A DNA stretch of 6,394 nt from Actinomycetota bacterium (GCA_009706135.1 WLRX01000054.1:1-6394); one strand, 5' to 3'; positions 1 to 6,101 are shown, counted from the stretch's first letter. Numbers and translations are program-made. Notes: generated by a model from the letters alone, not told the origin.

Positions 1-317
1 CCACCGATGATCCACGGCAAATCTGGATTAGCTGCAGCAAATCGTTTTACTTCAGCAAGGATTTCATCGACGCTTGCAATATCTGTTACCTGTGGTCCAA
101 AGTGTTGGCGACCACCAAAGATTGGGTGGCAGTGACCATCGCCAAATGATGGCGAAACGAAAGCACCACCTAAGTCCACTTTCTTATCGTGAACAGCGTT
201 TTGTGCATCATCACCGACAGCCACAATTTTTTGTCCATCTACCAACATTGCACCAAAAGTTTTACTTTTTACCTGTCCTGGCCAGAAGGTTGCATTCGTA
301 AAGAGCGTACGTGTCAT
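1..317 (-). CDS. YtcJ-like amidohydrolase (amidohydrolase_3 family), N-terminal part
   Basis: This is the first ~105 residues of a metal-dependent hydrolase; the rest lies beyond the left window end. The N-terminus (MTRTLFTNATFWPG) is the small beta-sandwich start typical of the amidohydrolase_3/YtcJ group. It is followed by the D-x-H-x-H metal-binding signature seen as GDGHCHP at residues 59-65 (D60, H62, H64), and by PWIIGG at 101-106, which matches the W-I-x-G turn of YtcJ proteins. Family members hydrolyse C-N bonds in amides, N-formyl compounds and cyclic imides; the substrate cannot be read from this fragment. The ATG at 317 is supported by an AAAGGA Shine-Dalgarno 5 bases upstream. The gene is third in an operon behind two nitrilase-superfamily enzymes, separated from the previous stop by 9 bases, so a shared role in amide or N-acyl breakdown is likely. 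Family call is firm; exact substrate is unknown. Confidence 0.85.
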   Translation of the reverse strand, partial: MTRTLFTNATFWPGQVKSKTFGAMLVDGQKIVAVGDDAQNAVHDKKVDLGGAFVSPSFGDGHCHPIFGGRQHFGPQVTDIASVDEILAEVKRFAAANPDLPWIIG

Positions 318-322
318 TGTTT

Positions 323-328
323 TCCTTT
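323..328 (-). promoter_or_regulatory. Shine-Dalgarno of the amidohydrolase gene, overlapping the upstream stop
   Basis: On the minus strand the junction reads TAAAGGAAAACAATG. The AAAGGA ribosome site shares two A bases with the TAA stop (327-329) of the preceding nitrilase gene and sits 5 bases before the ATG at 317. This fixes the start and suggests translational coupling. Confidence 0.7.
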
Positions 329-1232
329 ACTTATTGATTTGCTTATACATAGATGGGCGTCGTGTTTTAAAGAATGGGAAAAGTGTAAGCCAGTCACGTT
401 TTTGGTCAAGGTCAAGGTCGGCCACAAGAAGTGCCGAACCGCTCTTGCCTGCACGGGCCAGGATGCGACCATATGGATCGCTAATAAAAGAAGAACCGTA
501 GAAAGTTATTCCATCTTCTGTCCCAGTGCGATTAACAGCTGCGATAAATAATCCATTTGCAATACCGTGAGCCACCATCATTTGACGCCAGAGTGGTTCA
601 GTATCAAAATCTGGGTGATCAGGCTCCGAGCCAATTGCAGTTGGATAACAGAGTAAGTCGCTATTGATTAATCCATATTCACGTGCAAGCTCTGGAAACC
701 ATTGATCCCAACATGTTGGTGTTCCAACTGATGCATCCTTAATTTTCACAACTGTTGGCGTTGAGTCACCTTGTGAGAAGTACTTATCTTCATAGTATCC
801 AGCAGTGACTGGAATGTGAGTTTTACGAGTCTTTAAGACAATGCCGCCATCTGGAGCAACTGTGACGGCAGAGTTGTATTGCTTTTCGCCTGCATCTTCA
901 TAGAGTGAAATAAGAACGTGCGCGCCAGATGATTGTGCGAGTTCGGCAGCAAATGAAACACTCATGCCATCTAGATGCTCTGGTACAAAATCTGCTTGTG
1001 CATCTGGACGCGTACATGCATATGGATACAAAGAAAGTTCGGTCAGAACAATTAAGTCAGGTGCAAACTCACTTGCCGCTTGCACAGCTGCGGTAATTTC
1101 CGCTTTTTGTTTTTCAACGCTGCCATGCCACGGCTCTTGGATGAGAGCGATTCGAAGTGGTGTGCGCTCGGCGGGCAATACTCGAGCCGGAGAATCCAAA
1201 CCTTTGTTGATGTGAGTAATTACTTCGCGCAT
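327..1232 (-). CDS. Nitrilase-superfamily C-N hydrolase, N-carbamoylputrescine amidase-like (AguB-like)
   Basis: This 301-residue cytoplasmic enzyme carries the full nitrilase-superfamily triad: E65 (VLTEL), K137 (TRKTHIP) and C174 (PTCWDQWFPE). The stretches KTHIP, a glycine-tyrosine ..GYYEDKYF.. segment, CWDQWFPELAR, YPTAIGSEP (197-204) and AVNRTG (232-237) closely follow the N-carbamoylputrescine amidase/beta-ureidopropionase branch. AguB hydrolyses N-carbamoylputrescine to putrescine, CO2 and ammonia, the last step of agmatine breakdown. Here about 25 residues precede the usual beta-strand start (LRIALIQEP at 26-34), longer than typical AguB. Still, the ATG at 1232 has a good AAGGA site and no in-frame ATG follows until residue 90. 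No agmatine deiminase partner (AguA) is visible. The gene follows another nitrilase homologue by 7 bases. It could equally act on other N-carbamoyl amines or N-carbamoyl beta-amino acids; the family is firm, the substrate is inferred. Confidence 0.88.
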   Translation of the reverse strand: MREVITHINKGLDSPARVLPAERTPLRIALIQEPWHGSVEKQKAEITAAVQAASEFAPDLIVLTELSLYPYACTRPDAQADFVPEHLDGMSVSFAAELAQSSGAHVLISLYEDAGEKQYNSAVTVAPDGGIVLKTRKTHIPVTAGYYEDKYFSQGDSTPTVVKIKDASVGTPTCWDQWFPELAREYGLINSDLLCYPTAIGSEPDHPDFDTEPLWRQMMVAHGIANGLFIAAVNRTGTEDGITFYGSSFISDPYGRILARAGKSGSALLVADLDLDQKRDWLTLFPFFKTRRPSMYKQINK

Positions 1233-1236
1233 ATTT

Positions 1237-1241
1237 TCCTT
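1237..1241 (-). promoter_or_regulatory. Shine-Dalgarno of the AguB-like gene, overlapping the upstream stop
   Basis: The minus-strand junction reads TAAGGAAAATATG. AAGGA uses the last two bases of the TAA stop (1240-1242) of the first nitrilase gene and lies 4 bases before the ATG at 1232. It supports the longer N-terminus of the AguB-like protein and suggests that terminating ribosomes restart there. Confidence 0.7.
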
Positions 1242-2064
1242 AGTATTTTAGGATTCCGCTATATAAATCAGGTTGGCGATCTTTGCGCACATCATTTTTT
1301 GGCGTAATTGATGTATCAGTTGGTAATTGCACATCTGCTACTAATACCTGCACGTCATCCTCTGATTCGCGATTGGCAATTGCTTTGATGTTGCCTTCAA
1401 AATCTGTGATCACAGAAGATGAAACCCATGAGTGACCACGTTCAGGACCAGAGCGATCTGCGGCTACTGCAACCATTTTGTTAACGGAGGCTGCAGCCTG
1501 CACGCGTACAGCTTCCATCGGCGTTCCATGGATGAGCTGGCCTAAGTTCGGCCAATTAGTTGGTACTGCCAGAAGCGCAGCGCGATCAAGCATTGCAAGT
1601 CGAACCCACTCAGGAAATTCAACGTCGTAGCAAACCATCGTTGCAATGCGACCATGTGCTGTGTTTACAACTAGCGGTGGCTTTTCTCCAGATTTAAAGA
1701 ATTGATGCTCTTCTCCGAAGAGATGTGCTTTTGCATACCAACCAAGGAGTCCGCTCTTATCGATAATTACAGATGCGTTATACAAGCGTGAATCAACGGA
1801 GAGGGCTAAGCCCGCAATAATGACAACATCATTATCTTTTGCAGTCTCACACCATTGTTTGATGATTTCACCATCAAGGGTGGTGCTTCTTTCTTGGACT
1901 TCTGAAACGGAAGCAAATACATACCCTGAGTTTGTTAATTCGGGTAAGACAATAATCTGAGCACCATGTGAAATTGCTTCGGCTATCCCTTGATTTGCAT
2001 GTGAAATATTGCCTGCAGGGTTTTCAATACTCAATGAGATCTGGCAAGCAGCCACTCGTGTCAT
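1240..2064 (-). CDS. Nitrilase-superfamily carbon-nitrogen hydrolase (amidase)
   Basis: This 274-residue protein has the usual length of a single-domain nitrilase-superfamily enzyme and the full catalytic triad: E42 (IVLPELTNSGY), K112 (YAKAHLFGEE) and C145 (MVCYDVEFPE). LYNASVIID at 94-102 and VPTNWP at 167-172 also fit family strands around the active site. The K-x-HLFG-E and CYD-EFPE motifs resemble aliphatic or omega-amidases such as 5-aminopentanamidase more than true nitrilases, so hydrolysis of a small amide to acid and ammonia is the likely reaction. It is clearly diverged from the neighbouring AguB-like protein and is not a recent duplicate. It is the first gene of the left operon. 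Its ATG at 2064 has no Shine-Dalgarno but a -10-like hexamer 6 bases upstream, consistent with a leaderless mRNA. The substrate is not determinable from sequence alone. Confidence 0.87.
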   Translation of the reverse strand: MTRVAACQISLSIENPAGNISHANQGIAEAISHGAQIIVLPELTNSGYVFASVSEVQERSTTLDGEIIKQWCETAKDNDVVIIAGLALSVDSRLYNASVIIDKSGLLGWYAKAHLFGEEHQFFKSGEKPPLVVNTAHGRIATMVCYDVEFPEWVRLAMLDRAALLAVPTNWPNLGQLIHGTPMEAVRVQAAASVNKMVAVAADRSGPERGHSWVSSSVITDFEGNIKAIANRESEDDVQVLVADVQLPTDTSITPKNDVRKDRQPDLYSGILKY

Positions 2065-2070
2065 AAGGCA

Positions 2071-2099
2071 AAACTATTCGCATGGGAGTCTTTCTACAA
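2071..2099 (-). promoter_or_regulatory. Candidate leaderless promoter of the nitrilase operon
   Basis: On the minus strand, TTGTAG (2094-2099) and TAGTTT (2071-2076) are separated by 17 bases and resemble -35 and -10 elements. Exactly 6 bases separate the -10 from the ATG at 2064, so transcription would start at or beside the A of ATG. No ribosome site is present, which agrees with a leaderless transcript. The -10 fits TANNNT but only half of TATAAT. Confidence 0.4.
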
Positions 2100-2106
2100 A
2101 TACAAT
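2077..2106 (+). promoter_or_regulatory. Candidate leaderless promoter of the membrane-protein/GNAT pair
   Basis: TACAAT at 2101-2106 matches five of six consensus -10 bases and lies exactly 6 bases before the ATG at 2113, the spacing for a leaderless start. TTCGCA at 2077-2082 is a weak -35 match with an 18-base spacer. AGGA at 2107-2110 is too close to the ATG (2 bases) to act as a normal ribosome site. The promoter overlaps the divergent minus-strand promoter. Confidence 0.5.
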
Positions 2107-2112
2107 AGGAAC

Positions 2113-2379
2113 ATGGCACTTCGCAAAGCATGGAAAAGTGTTCCCAAGCCGGTGAGACAGGTAATCGTCCTTGTAATCGGTGGAACCCTCATCGTGATTG
2201 GTGGATTGCTCATTGTTCTTCCTGGTCCATTCACCTTACCTTTTGTTTTTGCAGGCCTACTTGTCCTAGCTGGTGAATTTGTATGGGCGGAACGTTTATT
2301 AGAGCGCACAAAGCACGAGGCAAGAAAAGCTGACCCACGAAAATTATTTAAGAAAAAACCTCCACGTGAAAATACGTAA
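2113..2379 (+). CDS. PGPGW-type (TIGR02611-like) small membrane protein
   Basis: This 88-residue protein has a basic N-terminus (RKAWKSVPKPVRQ), a first membrane helix at about residues 17-36, a turn with PGP at 37-39, and a second helix at about 41-56. The segment EFVWAERLLERTK (55-67) follows, and then a strongly basic C-terminal tail (RKADPRKLFKKKPP). The helix-PGP-helix-E-WA-RLL order matches the PGPGW/TIGR02611 family of actinobacterial membrane proteins of unknown function. The usual PGPGW is changed here to PGPFT. Both ends are probably cytoplasmic by the positive-inside rule. The last 14 bases overlap the start of the downstream GNAT gene. The family call is good; no function is known to me. 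Confidence 0.8.
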   Translation: MALRKAWKSVPKPVRQVIVLVIGGTLIVIGGLLIVLPGPFTLPFVFAGLLVLAGEFVWAERLLERTKHEARKADPRKLFKKKPPRENT

Positions 2380-2803
2380 GTTAGAAAAATCAGATCGGCA
2401 GCAGTGGAATCCGCTGTGGCAGGCTTATTTAGTTTTCTATGAAACCTCCCTGCCAGATGAAACAACAGATCTAACATGGCAAAGATTCTTTGATGACAGT
2501 CATGTATTCACTGGATTTGTCGCAGAAGAAAATGGAAAGATTCTTGGTTTCGCTCATGCAATGTTGCGTCAATCAACGTGGGAAGAAGTGGGCGAGTTAT
2601 ACCTTGAAGATTTATTTACTCTTCCCGAAGCTCGTGGCAAAGGCGTTGGCCGAGCATTGATTGATCACGTCAAAGCACAGGCAATCGCTATGGGCGCTGG
2701 ATGTATGTATTGGCAGACCAAAGCCGGCAATGAAACTGCGCGTTATTTGTATGACTCAATTACGAAAAACAATGATTACGTTCAATACATGATCAAGTTG
2801 TAA
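2366..2803 (+). CDS. GNAT-family N-acetyltransferase
   Basis: This 145-residue protein has the ordinary length of a single-domain GNAT enzyme. The N-terminus (MKIRKLEKSDRQQW) matches the beta-1/alpha-1 start of the family. The acetyl-CoA pyrophosphate loop is R90-G-K-G-V-G95, preceded by the beta-4 strand YLEDLFTLPEA (79-89). NETARYLYD at 122-130 is the conserved alpha-4 asparagine/tyrosine region. It should transfer acetyl from acetyl-CoA to an amine; the acceptor is unknown. The start is a GTG at 2366 inside the end of the membrane-protein gene. No Shine-Dalgarno is visible, so translation is probably coupled through the 14-base overlap. Its 3' end overlaps the 3' end of the convergent SIS gene by 11 bases. 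Small-molecule amine substrates are as plausible as protein ones. Confidence 0.87.
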   Translation: MKIRKLEKSDRQQWNPLWQAYLVFYETSLPDETTDLTWQRFFDDSHVFTGFVAEENGKILGFAHAMLRQSTWEEVGELYLEDLFTLPEARGKGVGRALIDHVKAQAIAMGAGCMYWQTKAGNETARYLYDSITKNNDYVQYMIKL

Positions 2804-3716
2804 CCCAGAGATGCTGGGCCAGAATTTCAGCAAAAGTTGTTTCAGCAAGTAAACGCACAAGAGGATCCGAATCGTTTTTATATCTCAGCGATGTCGTTGC
2901 ATGAGGATGATCAAATCCGATAGTAAGCACCTTCGACCCTCGCTCTTGCGTCCACTTAAACAATTGGTCCTCCCAAATAGAACCAGGAAATAAAATCGCA
3001 CGATAATCAAGAGTCTTAGTCAGATACACATCAATATGGCTCCAGTCGCCAGTTTCGCAAGGAACCGATGGCAATCGTGGCGATTCGCGCATCATCAATG
3101 CGCTCTGTTGTGCGCTACAGAGTCGATCAGCAGGTGCGATGTAATACGAACCGGCAGGAGATTTAATGTGATTCATCATTTCAGGTAACCAAGCATCTTT
3201 GCGAGAGTAAATATCTGCAATTGCAACGGCTGCTAAATCAATTGATTTTTCCAATCCAGTGATGCAACCGAGTGATTCAAATAAGCGCAATAAAGCAACG
3301 TGTGTCGCTAAATAAGAAAGGGATGCAACCCCGCCAGTTTCTTCTCCAGCATTCATGGCAACACTTTGTGAGCCGCGTGCGGCGGCATTTGTGAGCCAGA
3401 TTTTTTCTTTATATCCAGATGCTGCGTCAAAGGCAGCATTTGTTTCTACAGAATTTCCTGTCGCAGAAATTGCAATAAGAGTTTTTTCTGTGCTGGATTG
3501 CGGAGGAGTGGGATTACTAGAAAGGGTAAATGTTGCATTACATCCACACGCTTGAAGTTTGGTAACCATTGACTGTGCGGCAAATGCGGAAGAACCCATG
3601 CCCATAAAGACAAGTGATTGACCCGAAAGATCTGGCCAGTGAAACTTCTGAGTTGATAGCTCGTGCGCAAGGTCTGCTTTGCGAGCCAAGTCTTCGCCGA
3701 ATTTAACTGGATCCAT
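2793..3716 (-). CDS. SIS-domain sugar-phosphate isomerase/deaminase-like protein
   Basis: This 307-residue protein has the double-SIS layout of the isomerase half of glucosamine-6-phosphate synthase, without the glutaminase domain. The first SIS domain shows GMGSSAFAA (39-47) and the phosphosugar-binding loop SATGNSVET (84-92). The second region shows LMMRESPRLPSVPCETGDWSH (207-227), where E211 and H227 align by eye with the catalytic Glu and His of GlmS. AETTFAEILAQHLW near the end matches the last GlmS helix, but the lysine-bearing GlmS tail is absent. The likely role is isomerisation or deamination of an (amino)sugar phosphate. I chose ATG 3716 because GGAAGAG lies 7 bases upstream; a longer frame to 3758 adds 14 residues without family similarity. 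The gene overlaps the kinase gene by 14 bases and follows it in the operon, so the kinase product is a plausible substrate. Confidence 0.8.
   Translation of the reverse strand: MDPVKFGEDLARKADLAHELSTQKFHWPDLSGQSLVFMGMGSSAFAAQSMVTKLQACGCNATFTLSSNPTPPQSSTEKTLIAISATGNSVETNAAFDAASGYKEKIWLTNAAARGSQSVAMNAGEETGGVASLSYLATHVALLRLFESLGCITGLEKSIDLAAVAIADIYSRKDAWLPEMMNHIKSPAGSYYIAPADRLCSAQQSALMMRESPRLPSVPCETGDWSHIDVYLTKTLDYRAILFPGSIWEDQLFKWTQERGSKVLTIGFDHPHATTSLRYKNDSDPLVRLLAETTFAEILAQHLWVTT
2804..2818. other. Short perfect inverted repeat at the convergent 3' ends
   Basis: CCCAG-AGATG-CTGGG is a 5-bp perfect stem with a 5-base loop, starting directly after the GNAT stop codon and lying inside the last codons of the SIS gene. 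There is no T-run on either side, so it is not a classical terminator. It may weakly block or protect the ends of the convergent messages, or be chance. Confidence 0.25.
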
Positions 3717-4701
3717 AGTGCAACTCTTCCATATAACCGATGGCAAACTCAGGGGCATAACGCCATTGAGGTAAGAATTTATCTGCGTACTTTAACTCTC
3801 GGTTCTCAAGGGAGCGCATCAAAGAATGGAGAGCCTTGATATCAAATGCATTTCCTTCAAAATATGTTGCTGTATAGATTGATTCGGCTTGCACTATCCA
3901 CTCTTTGATTACCGATGGATCTGCGCCGTATTTGATCGCGACAGCTCCCACGTGGAAAAAAGATGCACACATACTTGCCACGTCACGAAGTGGATCAATT
4001 GCTTCTTGCGAAGATGCAAGTGGATCACCGTCAAAGTCAATTACCCAGAGTTGATCGCTCTGGCTCGTTTTCAATATCTGGCCCACATGAAAATCTCCAT
4101 GAATCAAACCTTCAAGGCAGTGATGCATTTCTGCAGTTAAGTGTGCCAAGTTAACTAGCCAGGGACCAAGGTCGTTCGCTTTTGCTTTATCCACACACCA
4201 AGTCCAACCATCAGTTGTTCCTGGAATGTATTTATTTACGCTGGCTAACAATTTTTCGTCCCAATAGATATTGCCTAGCAACTCTGGCAAGTGGGCAAAC
4301 CCATTTTCGGTGAGTATCTCTTCTTTGTGTGCACCTAGTGATTTCTGAGCAGTGAGTTGCCACTTAACGATGATGGATTCATCCAGAATTACAGACTCAT
4401 TGCTCTGATCTACTGAGATAAATCGCTCCTGTGAATAAGAACCACTCTGCAATGTCGTCCGTAAACCGTTGGGCAGTGGATTACTCAATAGTTGAGCTGT
4501 TACGGCATCCTTTGAATGGGCGCGTCGAATCTCTTTGTTTTTTACATAAGGAGCAACGAAGCTTTTATTTCCTGATTCGAAAACAAGAACTCCTGCGGAA
4601 TCTGAAATTGGAAAATCGACCGATACATCTGAACAAGCATTTATTAATTCAGCCCGCGTTTGCGGCAGCAGCTGCTGGCACTGCGCCTTAGAAAGATGCA
4701 T
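3703..4701 (-). CDS. Maltokinase/glucosamine-kinase-like sugar kinase
   Basis: This 332-residue protein has the aminoglycoside-phosphotransferase-like fold of the maltokinase group. An N-terminal cap reads GVLVFESGNKSFVAPYVKNK (37-56) followed by RRAHSKDAVTAQLL, the pattern of actinobacterial Mak/GlcN kinases. K113 in IIVKWQL is a likely ATP lysine. The catalytic loop is HGDFHVGQIL (201-210, base D203), the metal site DFDGDP (222-227), and DPLRDVASM (236-244) is the segment after it in maltokinases. Maltokinases usually carry DFEGEP and are about 450 residues; this shorter protein with D-F-D-G and DGWTW (164-168) looks closer to the glucosamine-kinase branch. The likely reaction is ATP-dependent 6-phosphorylation of glucosamine or a related sugar. 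It starts 2 bases after the glycosyltransferase stop and overlaps the SIS gene by 14 bases, in an operon. Substrate assignment is inference. Confidence 0.78.
   Translation of the reverse strand: MHLSKAQCQQLLPQTRAELINACSDVSVDFPISDSAGVLVFESGNKSFVAPYVKNKEIRRAHSKDAVTAQLLSNPLPNGLRTTLQSGSYSQERFISVDQSNESVILDESIIVKWQLTAQKSLGAHKEEILTENGFAHLPELLGNIYWDEKLLASVNKYIPGTTDGWTWCVDKAKANDLGPWLVNLAHLTAEMHHCLEGLIHGDFHVGQILKTSQSDQLWVIDFDGDPLASSQEAIDPLRDVASMCASFFHVGAVAIKYGADPSVIKEWIVQAESIYTATYFEGNAFDIKALHSLMRSLENRELKYADKFLPQWRYAPEFAIGYMEELHYGSS
3724..3730 (-). promoter_or_regulatory. Shine-Dalgarno deciding the SIS gene start
   Basis: On the minus strand GGAAGAG stands 7 bases before the ATG at 3716, inside the end of the kinase gene. 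It favours the 307-residue product over the in-frame ATG at 3758. Confidence 0.6.
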
Positions 4702-4703
4702 AC

Positions 4704-6014
4704 TTATTTAGATTTGTGAGCGAGTGCTACTTTTTCAATAAGAGCAGATGCCACGCCGAGTCCATCTCGGCTTTGGATCTGCGCAGCATTTTCACGCATT
4801 TTCTTACCGAGTGCTGCATCGCTTAATAGTGAATCAAGAGCGCTATTCATTTCTGCTTCAGTGAATGCATACGTCGCAAGGCGAACACCGAAACCAAGTT
4901 CGTGCATGCGTTGTGCGTTGTCATATTGATCCCAGAAAAGTGGAAGCAAAATCATTGGCTTTCCATAATGCATCGCTTCGGTGGTCGTGTTGTTGCCACC
5001 ATGTGTAATAACTAAATCAACTTGAGGAATAATGTTAATTTGTGGCAAGAATTGAGAGCCGACCATGTTGGAGGCCAATTTGATCTGTTCGTGTTGTGGC
5101 CCCATGCTGACGATGTAACGGTGCTTGGTCTTTCCTAATACTTCCGTTAAACGGTTCATCAGGGCAACATCGGCAGAACCTAAAGAGCCAAGGGATAGAT
5201 AAATAAGCTTGGATTCGGCTGGACGATTTGCAACTTCAGCAGGGATCTCATATTTGCCATCTGTTTCGCGAACACTTGAATCAATGCGAGTCCATGTTGA
5301 ATTAAGTGGACGATCTTTAATGTAATCGGCCACTTCTGGAAATACATACATGTTTGCATCTTTTGATTCGTGGATGAATTCAAGTTCCGGAAGGGCAGGT
5401 GCGCCTTGTTCCTGTACCCATGAATTAAATGCTGACCACATTTCATGATGAGTGCGCTTGTATTCGGCGCGGTATGTATCCCAATTACTTGAATCATTCG
5501 CGGCATAGCCTGAATAGGTTGGAGCAACTTTTGGCCCCTTCATTTCAAGTGGATTACAAGAAACGATTCGCACAAATGGTTTACCTGCAGTTAAAAGCGC
5601 AGGAAAGGTAACAACATTGTCTTCAACTATGACATCTGGATTTACTCGTTTAATTATCTCGCGCAATTGAGGCTCGCAATACATTGCGCCATCAATGAGT
5701 GCTTGCCATGTTGGTTTGATGAAAGTTTCAAGTTGTTCAATAGTTGGTTTACGAAATTCTGGTGAGGTATCGCGAATGTAATCCGTCCAAAATTGTCCAG
5801 GGTCTGCGTCTGAATCGGCAGGTGCCGGCGGCGCTAAATTAACTAGATCTTCTTCAAAGCCGAGCGCCTTTAACTTGCCTTCCCAAGAAGCTTCGGCTGC
5901 AAAGACCACACGATGGCCAGCTTTTAGAAGGCGGTATCCAATACCAACGCATTGGTTGGTTGGGCCGTAGGCGGACTCAGGCATAAAAAGAATCGTTAAT
6001 TTTTGCGAAGTCAT
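4704..6014 (-). CDS. GT1-family glycosyltransferase (UGT/MGT-like)
   Basis: This 436-residue protein has the normal length for a GT-B fold glycosyltransferase of family GT1. The N-terminal acceptor domain begins with LTILFMPESAYGPTNQCVGIGYRLLKAGHRVVFA split across residues 6-39, containing the usual glycine-rich start and helix. DVIVEDNVVTFPAL at 127-140 fits the acceptor-side strand. The C-terminal donor domain begins with LIYLSLGSLGS (270-280). It contains the nucleotide-sugar signature: LPQINIIPQVDLVITHGG (323-340), then NNTTTEAMHYGKPM (341-354) and PLFWDQYDNAQ (358-368), the D-Q pair that contacts the donor sugar. It should transfer a sugar from an NDP-sugar to a small acceptor. No signal peptide is seen, so it is cytoplasmic. 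It is the first gene of the operon with the kinase and SIS genes. The ATG at 6014 has only a weak GGA about 10 bases upstream. Family is firm; donor and acceptor are unknown. Confidence 0.88.
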   Translation of the reverse strand: MTSQKLTILFMPESAYGPTNQCVGIGYRLLKAGHRVVFAAEASWEGKLKALGFEEDLVNLAPPAPADSDADPGQFWTDYIRDTSPEFRKPTIEQLETFIKPTWQALIDGAMYCEPQLREIIKRVNPDVIVEDNVVTFPALLTAGKPFVRIVSCNPLEMKGPKVAPTYSGYAANDSSNWDTYRAEYKRTHHEMWSAFNSWVQEQGAPALPELEFIHESKDANMYVFPEVADYIKDRPLNSTWTRIDSSVRETDGKYEIPAEVANRPAESKLIYLSLGSLGSADVALMNRLTEVLGKTKHRYIVSMGPQHEQIKLASNMVGSQFLPQINIIPQVDLVITHGGNNTTTEAMHYGKPMILLPLFWDQYDNAQRMHELGFGVRLATYAFTEAEMNSALDSLLSDAALGKKMRENAAQIQSRDGLGVASALIEKVALAHKSK

Positions 6015-6073
6015 GGGCTAATCCAACAACACAGGGCCGAAGTTGTAAACAAGGCAGGATTTTTCGCTGCGGC

Positions 6074-6101
6074 TATAGAAAATATCGGCATTTTTCTCTA
6101 T
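6074..6101. repeat. Imperfect A/T-rich inverted repeat in the divergent region
   Basis: ATAGAAAAT (6075-6083) and ATTTTTCTCTAT (6090-6101) pair as ATAGA/TCTAT and AAAT/ATTT with a small bulge, around a 6-base centre. It spans the candidate -35 of the lipoprotein promoter, so it could be an operator. A/T-rich sequence of this kind also arises by chance. Confidence 0.25.

Noticed and set aside
189..551. Plus-strand open frame of 120 codons at the left end
   Set aside because: It is antisense across two real genes (amidohydrolase and AguB-like) with recognisable catalytic motifs; its own translation has no family pattern.
2094..2477. Minus-strand open frame of 127 codons
   Set aside because: It is antisense to the PGPGW membrane protein and the GNAT start; the composition is a shadow of the membrane helices.
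3717..3758. Longer start of the SIS protein at 3758 (14 extra residues)
   Set aside because: The extra residues (MPLSLPSVIWKSCT) do not resemble SIS proteins and read back further into the kinase gene, while the ATG at 3716 has a well placed GGAAGAG.
6025..6056. ACAAC/GTTGT inverted repeat
   Set aside because: Arms of 5 bases with an 11-base loop are expected by chance in a region of this size.
6015..6060. Search for a promoter of the glycosyltransferase operon
   Set aside because: TTGTTT and TTGGAT on the minus strand resemble promoter boxes, but their spacing is about 20 bases and the -10 match is only half, so no promoter is called.
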